Of a stretch of DNA of 64,000 nt, positions 55,715 to 64,000 are shown piece by piece. The notes under the pieces were generated by a model. That model ran no database searches, was not told the DNA's origin, and worked only from the letters and a program-made list of their open reading frames with translations. A program made the translations under genes and the position numbers. The stretch comes from JAHEGP01 sp963792875 (GTDB lineage Bacteria; Pseudomonadota; Gammaproteobacteria; Pseudomonadales; JAHEGP01). The stretch covers positions 248,001 through 312,000 of the forward strand of contig CAWBXV010000003.1 of assembly GCA_963792875.1 (NCBI GenBank), given 5' to 3'. Positions within the stretch are counted from its first letter, which is position 1. Each line of letters starts with the position of its first letter.

Positions 55715-56122
55715 CTAATAGCTCATACACGCCGCATTGAGCAGGCCGACGCTGACGTTGATGCTGGCCAGCACCACGGCGCCGGCGATCCGGTCGTTTT
55801 CGATCTTGTCGACGATGGTGGGTATCAGGGCGAAACGCACCACCAGAAACGTCAGCAGTTGCGCAGCCATCGCGATCAGCGCCCAGACCAGGAAGTCGAG
55901 ATAGGCCACGGAATTGCTGGCGGCGGCGGCCAGCGCCAGGGTATAGCCCAGCAGGGCGCCACCGATGCTGATCGCGGCCGCGGTATTGTACTTCTGCTTC
56001 ACCAGACCCCACTCGTCGAACGGCGTCAGCCGGGCGTAGAGCACCTTGAACAGCGTCATGGCCGCGAGGCCGGTGCAGAAATAGGTGATAAAGGGTAGCA
56101 GGCCTTCGAGTGATGCAGTCAT
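55715..56122 (-). CDS. DUF350 membrane protein (YjfL-like)
   Basis: 135 residues with four hydrophobic helices (about 8-26, 45-65, 75-97, 107-130). The DUF350 signature is ALLGYTLALAAAASNSVAYLDFLVWALIAMAAQLLTFLVVR. It is the first gene of the ygiB-ygiC operon (15-base gap). DUF350, YgiB/YjfM and YgiC/YjfC genes recur together, pointing to a membrane-linked ligase system of unknown purpose. Confidence 0.87.
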   Translation of the reverse strand: MTASLEGLLPFITYFCTGLAAMTLFKVLYARLTPFDEWGLVKQKYNTAAAISIGGALLGYTLALAAAASNSVAYLDFLVWALIAMAAQLLTFLVVRFALIPTIVDKIENDRIAGAVVLASINVSVGLLNAACMSY

Positions 56123-56303
56123 GAGGGTCTCTTATGCGTTGCTCGCCTGAAACAGGCGGGGTAGCGGGCCGGAAGTCACCGCCGGTACCGTGGCCGAAGC
56201 AGCCAGACAGAGCCTAGAGTAATTATCCTCGATGCCGAAGTCCATGGCTCCGTCCCCGCTCGAACGCCGCGCCGCTGACCCGGCAGAAGCGACCAAAGCG
56301 ACC

Positions 56304-56323
56304 AAAGGGGACAGATTTATTTA
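56304..56323. repeat. dispersed 20-mer repeat, single arm
   Basis: AAAGGGGACAGATTTATTTA is identical to the left arm of the inverted repeat at 47212-47231, 9.1 kb away. Only one arm is present, in the gap between the DUF350 operon and the CFI-box gene; a short direct repeat GCGACCAAA precedes it. Confidence 0.8.
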
Positions 56324-56411
56324 TGGCGCTCCCGGTCTGAGCGACGGCCCTCCTTGTCGGTTCGCCCGCCAGCTCAATCGGTCCCCGGGCTTGCCGGCCG
56401 CAGGGGGGACG

Positions 56412-58199
56412 CTACCGCTGCCGCTGTCTGACTTCGCGCATCCGCCGGGCGCATCCGGCGCCTGCCGCCAGCAGTAGCAGCGCGGCGAGCGGCGGGAACT
56501 GCACGGCCCACACCACCGGCGCCAGCATCAGCCGGGTAGCGGCCCGCAGCCAGGGGCGTGGTGCGATGTAATCGGCGATGGGCGGCGAGTGGCGGTAGTA
56601 AAATCGCACCATGGCGCGGCCCGCGGCATACGGCAGCAGTCGTTCGTCGCGGAAACGGCGCAGGGCCGCCACGTGGGGGTCCAGCCATGAGCCGTAGGCG
56701 GCGGTGGCGATAAAGCAGCCCGGGCCTATGGTGCCCGTGTCCCAGTCGTCACCATAGTAATCCGGTGCGCAGCCTTCGCACGCGCAGCTCACGTCAGGCA
56801 CAAACAACTCCCGACTGGCCCGGTCGTTGCCCGGTGCGTGATCGTCGCCGGCGCTGCTGGCGCTGACCGTCAGGGTCTGTCGGGTGACGCTCTGGTTGAC
56901 GAAGCTGTCGGACACGGCCTCCAGGCGAGCGGTCTCGCCGCTGGCCAGTTCGGCCAGCCGGCACTGCGTCGCGCTGTCGCCAGGGCAGCCGACAAAGCGC
57001 AGATTGGGCGCGATAGCCGGCTGTTGTACCAGATTTACGGCGATGTCCCGGGCCGTATCGGGTCCGCTGTTGCGCAGCGCGATCGTCACCCTGACGGCGC
57101 CGGCCAAGTCGCAGAACTGGCCGTCATAGGTGACGCGATCGAAGCTGACGCCAACGTCGGCACAGCGCTCTGAGCCGGGTGCGGACAGCACCGCGGTGGC
57201 CTCGCCGAGGTCCGGCGCGCTGTCAGCCTGGCTGAGCGACGCCCGGTTGCTGATGCAGCCGCCGGCCGCTGCATCGCTGACGATGGCGGGCAGGCGCAGC
57301 GTGGCGCTGGCCTCCGGAGCCAGGTCGCCCAGCAGCCACTGCTGGCTGGCCAGATCGTAGACGCCCTGCCCGGCTGCCGGCGCGGTACCTTCGGGAATCA
57401 TCAGCTCAGGGGGCAGGTGTTCCTGCACCCGCACGTCGCTGACCGTCTCGCTGCCGAGATTGCTGACGCGCAGCGTAAACTCGACGCTCTCCGAGGGCGC
57501 CGGAGTGGCGTTGTCGACGGTCTTCTCGATCAGCAGGTGCGGCGGGCTGTCTGCAGTCGTCGCGAGGCCCGCGGTGCCCTCCAGCGCGAACTGCAGGGTG
57601 CCGCCGGATTGTGCCAACCATGCGCCGTCGTCGCCGTTGCGCGTGGCGACCTCGCCGGGCAGGTCACTCTGTGCCCAAAGCCACCGGGAGTCGCCCTGAT
57701 CGATGGTGCGCTCGTCGGCTTCGCTCAGCAGCAGCCAGTATTTGCCTGCCGCCAGTTCGATGGCCGGCAGCGGCGAGCGGTAGGCGTGCCGGCTGCAGGT
57801 ATCGGCCTGGCAGAGGCCGCCCGAGAAGCTGTCGTCGCCGGGGCGGGCGTCGGCACGCAGGGTCAGGCTCAGCAGCGGCGCCGCCGCCGGGCGGTAGCCC
57901 TCGGAACGATACAGCTGGAAGACGAAGCGCACCGGCGCGGCGGGCCCGATGTCAGCTGCGTAATAGCCGCCGAGCCAGTCCACCGCCGCCAGTCGCGAGG
58001 CCTGCCCGAGCTCAAATGCCGCCGCTGCCTGCGGCCCTGCGCCCGCAGTGCCGTGCACTGCGCCGGCAGTGCCGCTGATGGTGTCGACCAGGCGCTCGGC
58101 CCGGCCCGGCTGGCCGACGGCGAGCCCTGCCAGCAGGCAGGCTGCGGCGCGCCACCACTGCCGTGCCGCGGGCGCCTTTGCTGATGTTCCTATGACCAT
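56412..58199 (-). CDS. DUF11-repeat protein with CFI-box C-terminal domain
   Basis: 595 residues. A signal peptide (about 15-35) leads to an N-terminal region of unknown type, then DUF11-like beta-sandwich repeats (about 225-430: LLIEKTVDNATPAPSESVEFTLRVSNLGSETVSDVRVQEHLPPEL). Near residue 500 GCFIATAAYGSWLDPHVAALRRFRDERLLPYAAGRAMVRFYYRHSPPIADYI matches the CFI-box-CTERM domain, followed by a terminal membrane helix and an Arg-rich tail. CFI-box domains occur at C-termini of surface proteins and may direct sorting or anchoring. Confidence 0.82.
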   Translation of the reverse strand: MVIGTSAKAPAARQWWRAAACLLAGLAVGQPGRAERLVDTISGTAGAVHGTAGAGPQAAAAFELGQASRLAAVDWLGGYYAADIGPAAPVRFVFQLYRSEGYRPAAAPLLSLTLRADARPGDDSFSGGLCQADTCSRHAYRSPLPAIELAAGKYWLLLSEADERTIDQGDSRWLWAQSDLPGEVATRNGDDGAWLAQSGGTLQFALEGTAGLATTADSPPHLLIEKTVDNATPAPSESVEFTLRVSNLGSETVSDVRVQEHLPPELMIPEGTAPAAGQGVYDLASQQWLLGDLAPEASATLRLPAIVSDAAAGGCISNRASLSQADSAPDLGEATAVLSAPGSERCADVGVSFDRVTYDGQFCDLAGAVRVTIALRNSGPDTARDIAVNLVQQPAIAPNLRFVGCPGDSATQCRLAELASGETARLEAVSDSFVNQSVTRQTLTVSASSAGDDHAPGNDRASRELFVPDVSCACEGCAPDYYGDDWDTGTIGPGCFIATAAYGSWLDPHVAALRRFRDERLLPYAAGRAMVRFYYRHSPPIADYIAPRPWLRAATRLMLAPVVWAVQFPPLAALLLLAAGAGCARRMREVRQRQR

Positions 58200-58440
58200 C
58201 CGACCACCTCCTCTGTGGCGATGAGTGCAGGATACAACACGGTACGGGCTGCCATTTTGATCTGGCGCAATGATCGGGCGCTCAGCCGTCTGCCGGGGCT
58301 CGCGGCGCCGTCAGGGCCTCGGCTGACAGACGGCCGGGCGGCATTCCGGAAAATGCCGCTCCCTGCTGCCGGCCGCCTGGGCCCGGCCGTCCGGGAGTTG
58401 TGCTATTCTTGCCGCCCTTGGTCGAAGCGGGGAGCGGGGC

Positions 58441-59406
58441 GTGGCGAATATCGATATTTTCAATGGTGATGCCGACGGCATCTGTGCGCTTACGCAGCTG
58501 CGCCTGGCCGAGCCCAGGGAGAGCCGGCTGGTGACGGGCGTCAAGCGGGACATCGCGCTGGTCGGCAAGGCAGGTATCCGCGGCGGCGACGTGGTGACCA
58601 TCCTCGATATCTCCCTGGAGAAGAACTGCGATGCGCTGCTCGAGGCGCTGGCGCAGGGCGCCCGCTGCCTGTATTTCGATCATCACTTTCCCGGCGACAT
58701 TCCCCGCCACGAGGGGCTCGAGGCCGTCATCGACACCAGCGCCGACACCTGCACCAGCATCCTGGTGAACGCTTATCTCGGGGGTGCCCTGGTCGAGTGG
58801 GCCGTGGTGGGTGCCTTCGGTGACAACCTCCTCGCCAGCGCCCAGGCGCTGGCCCGGCCGCTGGGCCTGGCGCAGTCCCAGGTCGATGCGCTGGCGCGCC
58901 TGGGTCTGCTGATCAACTATAACGGCTACGGCGCCAGCCTCGACGATCTGCACTTTGCCCCGGAGCAGCTGTACCGGCGCGTGAGCGCGCATCGCAGCCC
59001 GTTCGATTTCATGGCCGAGGACGGCGCGACCTTCGGCGCGCTGGATGGCGGCTATGAGGAAGACGTGGCCAGGGCGCGCGGCCTGTCGCCGGAGCTGGCG
59101 GATGATCGGGTGGCCGTGCTGCGGCTGCCGGACGCGCCCTGGGCCCGGCGCGTGAGCGGCGTGTTCAGCAACGAGCTGAGCAACGCGTTTCCCGGCCGGG
59201 CCCACGCCGTCGTCACCGAGAAGGCCAATGGCAACTACCTGGTCAGCGTGCGCGCGCCGTCGCGCAACAAGGCGGGGGCCGACGAGGTGTGCCGCCAGTT
59301 TGTCACCGGTGGCGGCCGCAAGGGCGCCGCCGGCATCAACGATCTGCCGGCGGACGAGTTCCCGCGTTTTGTCGAGGTCTTCAGGCGGCACTATACTGGC
59401 CGTTGA
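58441..59406 (+). CDS. DHH-family phosphoesterase
   Basis: 321 residues from GTG 58441. The N-terminal DHH domain has NIDIFNGDADGICAL (Asp metal ligands), ILDISLEKN and the name-giving YFDHHFPGD, needed for two-metal catalysis. A DHHA1-like C-terminal part includes VRAPSRNKAGADEVCRQF and GGGRKGAAGIN (the GGG motif for substrate). Likely substrates are small nucleotides, oligoribonucleotides or cyclic dinucleotide products. It is followed 56 bases later by the SLC13 permease gene. Confidence 0.85.
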   Translation: MANIDIFNGDADGICALTQLRLAEPRESRLVTGVKRDIALVGKAGIRGGDVVTILDISLEKNCDALLEALAQGARCLYFDHHFPGDIPRHEGLEAVIDTSADTCTSILVNAYLGGALVEWAVVGAFGDNLLASAQALARPLGLAQSQVDALARLGLLINYNGYGASLDDLHFAPEQLYRRVSAHRSPFDFMAEDGATFGALDGGYEEDVARARGLSPELADDRVAVLRLPDAPWARRVSGVFSNELSNAFPGRAHAVVTEKANGNYLVSVRAPSRNKAGADEVCRQFVTGGGRKGAAGINDLPADEFPRFVEVFRRHYTGR

Positions 59407-59462
59407 CGCCTCGTCCCCGCCTGGCGCCTGCTGGCGGCAGTTAACCTTCGGCTGGAAATAGC

Positions 59463-61232
59463 ATGATGAATCTGGACGCCTGGCTGACACTGGCGACCGT
59501 GCTGGGGTGCTTTGGCGCGCTCATGCTCACCCGCGCGCCGGCCGACGCCGTGCTGCTCGCCGGCGTGGCCCTGCTGCTGCTGGGCGACGTCATCACGGTC
59601 GATCAGGCGTTGGCGGGATTCGCCAATGAAGGCGTGGCGACGGTCGGCATCCTCGGCGTGGTCGCTCATGGGCTGAGCAGCGCCGGGGCGGTGGAGTGGC
59701 TGTCGTCGGGGCTGCTGGGGCGGCCGCGCTCCATCGTGGTGGCGCAGGCCCGCCTGATGGTGCCCGTCGCCCTGTTCAGCTCCGTCCTCAACAACACGCC
59801 GGTGGTGGCCATGCTGGTGCCGGTGGTGACCGACTGGTCGCGGCGGCTGAATATACCGGCGTCCCAGCTCATGATGCCGCTGTCATTCGCGGCCATCATC
59901 GGCGGCGTCTGCACCCTCATCGGCACCAGCACCAATCTGGTCATCAATGGCATGCTGGCGGCACTGGACCTCGACGTCCAGCTGGCGCTCTTTGACCTGG
60001 CCTGGGTCGGCGTGCCGGCGGCGGTGGCCGCCCTCGCTTTTATCCTGCTGTTCAGTCAGCGCCTGCTGCCGAGCAAAATCGGCGCGGCGCGGCGCTTCGA
60101 GGACACGCGCCAGTACATCGTCGAGATGATCGTGCAGGGGTCGAGCCCGCTGGTCGGCAAGTCGATCGAGGGGGCCGGTCTGCGCCATCTGCCCGGTCTC
60201 TACCTCGCGGAGATCGTGCGCGCCGGCGAGGTGAAGACCCGGGTCAGCCCGAAGGTGCTGCTGCGGGCGGAGGATCGCCTGGTGTTCGTCGGCAATGTCG
60301 ATGCCGTGGTCGAGCTGAAAAAGATCGCGGGGCTGGTGTCGGCCGAGGACCAGGTGTTCAAGCTGGACGGCGGCGCGTCGCAGCGCAGCCTGGTGGAGGT
60401 GGTGATCGGGCCGGAGTTTCCGCTGCTGTGGCAGGCCGTGCGCGAGAGTGAGTTCCGCAAGTATTACGGCGCGGTGATCATCGCCGTCGCCAGGGCCGGT
60501 GTCCAGCTCAAGGGGCGCATCGGGGATGTCGTGCTGCGGCCCGGCGACACCCTGCTGCTGGAGACCAACAGCGCCTTCGTGCAGAAGCAGAAATTCTCGC
60601 GGGACTTTCTGCTGGTGAGTCCGGTGGCGGAGTTCCACCCGGTGCGCCACCGCAAGCGCTGGGTGGCCATCGCCATTCTGCTGGGCATGGTGCTGCTGGC
60701 CGGGACCGGGACCTTGTCCATGTTCAAGGCCGCCATGATCGCGGCGCTGGCGATGGTGGCGACCGGCTGCTGTACCCTCGGCGGCGCCCGCCGCGCGTTC
60801 AGCTGGCAGCTGCTGGTGGCGATCGCCGCCTCACTGGCGCTGGGCGCGGCGATGGAGCAGAGCGGCCTGGCGCAGGCCATCGCCGCGGCGCTGGTGAGCA
60901 CGGCGGCGACGCCGCTGGCGATGCTGGCGGTGGTGTTTCTGCTCACGGCGCTGTTCTCGGCCTTCATCACCAATGTGGCCGCGTCCGTGCTGATGTTTCC
61001 CATCGCGCTGGCTGCCAGTCAGGATTTCGGCGTCAGCGTAGTGCCGTTTGCGGTGACGCTGATGGTGGCCGCGTCGGCCAGCTTCGCCACGCCGATCGGC
61101 TATCAGACCAATATGATGGTGTGGGGACCCGGCGAATACCGCTTCGTGGACTTCATGAAGCTGGGGCTGCCGCTCACCGTCGTCGTCGGCCTGGTGACGC
61201 TGGCGGTGGTGCCGCGGGTGTGGCCATTCTGA
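59463..61232 (+). CDS. SLC13-family permease with RCK_C (TrkA-C) domains
   Basis: 589 residues. About 12 membrane helices in two halves carry the repeated SNT/SxN motifs (SSVLNNTPVVAMLVPVV, LIGTSTNLVINGM; second half FITNVAASVLMFPIALA, FATPIGYQTNMMVWGPG). Between the halves (about 200-395) lie two RCK_C-like soluble domains (LPGLYLAEIVRAGEVKTRVSPKVLLRAEDRLVFVG and the second PGDTLLLE). Members move dicarboxylates or sulfate with Na+; substrate not determined here. Confidence 0.9.
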   Translation: MMNLDAWLTLATVLGCFGALMLTRAPADAVLLAGVALLLLGDVITVDQALAGFANEGVATVGILGVVAHGLSSAGAVEWLSSGLLGRPRSIVVAQARLMVPVALFSSVLNNTPVVAMLVPVVTDWSRRLNIPASQLMMPLSFAAIIGGVCTLIGTSTNLVINGMLAALDLDVQLALFDLAWVGVPAAVAALAFILLFSQRLLPSKIGAARRFEDTRQYIVEMIVQGSSPLVGKSIEGAGLRHLPGLYLAEIVRAGEVKTRVSPKVLLRAEDRLVFVGNVDAVVELKKIAGLVSAEDQVFKLDGGASQRSLVEVVIGPEFPLLWQAVRESEFRKYYGAVIIAVARAGVQLKGRIGDVVLRPGDTLLLETNSAFVQKQKFSRDFLLVSPVAEFHPVRHRKRWVAIAILLGMVLLAGTGTLSMFKAAMIAALAMVATGCCTLGGARRAFSWQLLVAIAASLALGAAMEQSGLAQAIAAALVSTAATPLAMLAVVFLLTALFSAFITNVAASVLMFPIALAASQDFGVSVVPFAVTLMVAASASFATPIGYQTNMMVWGPGEYRFVDFMKLGLPLTVVVGLVTLAVVPRVWPF

Positions 61233-61323
61233 GCGCGCCGTCCGCGAGCCGGAGTTGCGCTGCGTCCGCAAAAAGATTTCCGGCGGGGTGCCATTGGCGC
61301 AGCCTTTTATCTACAATGAGGCG

Positions 61324-61407
61324 ACTCTCGGGGTGCTGATCTTCAGCTGAGATGTCATCGACAAACCCGTGGAACCTGATCCGATTAGTATTGGCGTAGG
61401 AAAGAGT
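61324..61407 (+). promoter_or_regulatory. TPP (thi-box) riboswitch
   Basis: The thiamine-pyrophosphate aptamer core is clear: ACTCTCGGGGTGC at the 5' side, then GCTGAGATG, then CCGTGGAACCTGATC and GCGTAGGAAAGAGT. The ACTCT/AGAGT pair closes P1. It ends 80 bases before the thiC start, so TPP binding should repress the thiC-thiO operon. Confidence 0.95.
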
Positions 61408-61486
61408 GCTATTCCCCGGCTTGCCGCAACGGCATTCTTCCCCTCCTGGCCACTGCTGATCACCCGCGCATTGCCCAGGAGACGAC

Positions 61487-63316
<1,830 letters not shown>

Positions 63317-63343
63317 CGCGCGCGGGCAGCGGGGTCGGGCCGC

Positions 63344-64000
63344 TTGAGCAGACACGGCCACTCGTTCGGCATCGCCGGCGCCGGCATCATGGGGCGGCTG
63401 CTGGCGTGGGAGCTGCAGCGCCGCGGCCACCGCGTCACGTTGTTCGACCGCGACGGAGCCGACGGCGGCAGCGCTGCGGCCTACACCGCGGCGGGCATGC
63501 TGGCGCCGTTCAGCGAGCTCGAATCCGCCGAGTCGCCCGTGTACGCGATGGGGCGGCGCTCGCTGCAGCTGTGGCCCGGGATCGTCGCGGCCCTCGGCGG
63601 CGACGTGGATTTTCACCAGCGCGGCAGCCTCATCGTCGCGCATGGCGGCGACCTGCCGGACCTGCTGCGCTTCCGCCAGCAGGTACATGCCAAGCTGGCG
63701 CCGGGCCCGGAGCTGTACCGCTGCCTGGGCGCTGCCGAGCTGCGCGCGCTGGAGCCCGAGCTGGCCGAGAATTTCAGCGCGGCGGACTATCTGCCCGAGG
63801 AGGCCTGGCTGGCCACCGACCGGGTCATGGCGGCGCTGCGGCGGCAGCTGGTGGCCGGGGGCGCCGGCTGGCACGAACGCGCGCCGGTGCAGGCGCTGGC
63901 GGCGGGCTGCATCCACAGCGGCGGCCGGCGCTACGACTTCGACCGGGTCGTCGATTGCCGCGGGCTGGGCGCGCGTGCGGACGTCGCCGGGCTGCGCGGG
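63344..64000 (+). CDS. thiO: glycine oxidase ThiO (partial, runs off the window)
   Basis: 219 codons are visible from a TTG at 63344, with no stop before the edge. The N-terminal FAD-binding GIAGAGIMGRLLAWELQRRGH (GxGxxG) and then SAAAYTAAGMLAPFSE (flavin contact) are typical of ThiO glycine oxidases of the DAO family. It makes dehydroglycine for the thiazole ring, and probably continues into thiS/thiG outside the window. Confidence 0.92.
   Translation, partial: MSRHGHSFGIAGAGIMGRLLAWELQRRGHRVTLFDRDGADGGSAAAYTAAGMLAPFSELESAESPVYAMGRRSLQLWPGIVAALGGDVDFHQRGSLIVAHGGDLPDLLRFRQQVHAKLAPGPELYRCLGAAELRALEPELAENFSAADYLPEEAWLATDRVMAALRRQLVAGGAGWHERAPVQALAAGCIHSGGRRYDFDRVVDCRGLGARADVAGLRG

Overview
The window looks like a chromosomal segment of a GC-rich gammaproteobacterium, probably a marine, Halieaceae-like (Cellvibrionales) lineage. 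That placement is inferred from GC content, gene style and the alaS-lysC-csrA-tRNA-Ser order; no taxonomic search was run. Most of the sequence is dense core chromosome. One block, about 24.2-45 kb, is a decayed accessory island.

Layout. 0.1-6.4 kb: a di-heme oxidoreductase, a 5'-truncated cytochrome P450, an alpha/beta hydrolase and a TonB-dependent receptor. 6.5-24 kb: housekeeping genes. These are tlyA-type rRNA methylase, cysC and sat (PAPS synthesis), an SDR, DUF1244, a PpiC-type foldase overlapping a HupE/UreJ protein overlapping a uracil-DNA-glycosylase-family gene, greB, an M23 peptidase overlapping a Trm112 protein, alaS, lysC, a small reading frame coupled to csrA, tRNA-Ser(GCT), a flavoprotein reductase, an orphan terminator that suggests an sRNA, and a DprE2/DprE1-like pair.

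24.07-45 kb starts at tRNA-Arg(ACG) with a frameshifted, 5'-truncated integrase. It continues through two ~220-bp related direct repeats, truncated amidohydrolase, PpiC, DUF3604 and transposase remnants, and a group II intron with its maturase. Intact cargo includes a WD40-like lipoprotein, a Tat-exported multicopper oxidase, a YtcJ-type amidohydrolase, a patatin lipoprotein, a GlxA-type AraC regulator divergent from an OsmC protein, a DUF3127 ssDNA-binding-like protein, and DsrE with an HxlR regulator.

44.5-47.1 kb holds unrecognised genes. A secreted NPY-repeat protein and a membrane coiled-coil/anchored-protein pair each have a perfect CTACCC-N4-GGGTAG palindrome upstream. 47.3-56.1 kb holds the dat/ddc diaminopropane pathway, an outer-membrane protein, a glycine-zipper lipoprotein, a secreted protein of unknown role, and a DUF350-ygiB-ygiC operon. 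56.4-64 kb holds a DUF11/CFI-box protein, a DHH phosphoesterase, an SLC13 permease with RCK-type domains, and the TPP-riboswitch-controlled thiC-thiO operon, which runs off the right edge.

No CRISPR array, restriction system or recognised defence system was seen. The items most worth following up are the paired palindromes beside unknown genes, the candidate sRNA, the small frame coupled to csrA, and the DUF350-ygiB-ygiC/diaminopropane neighbourhood.
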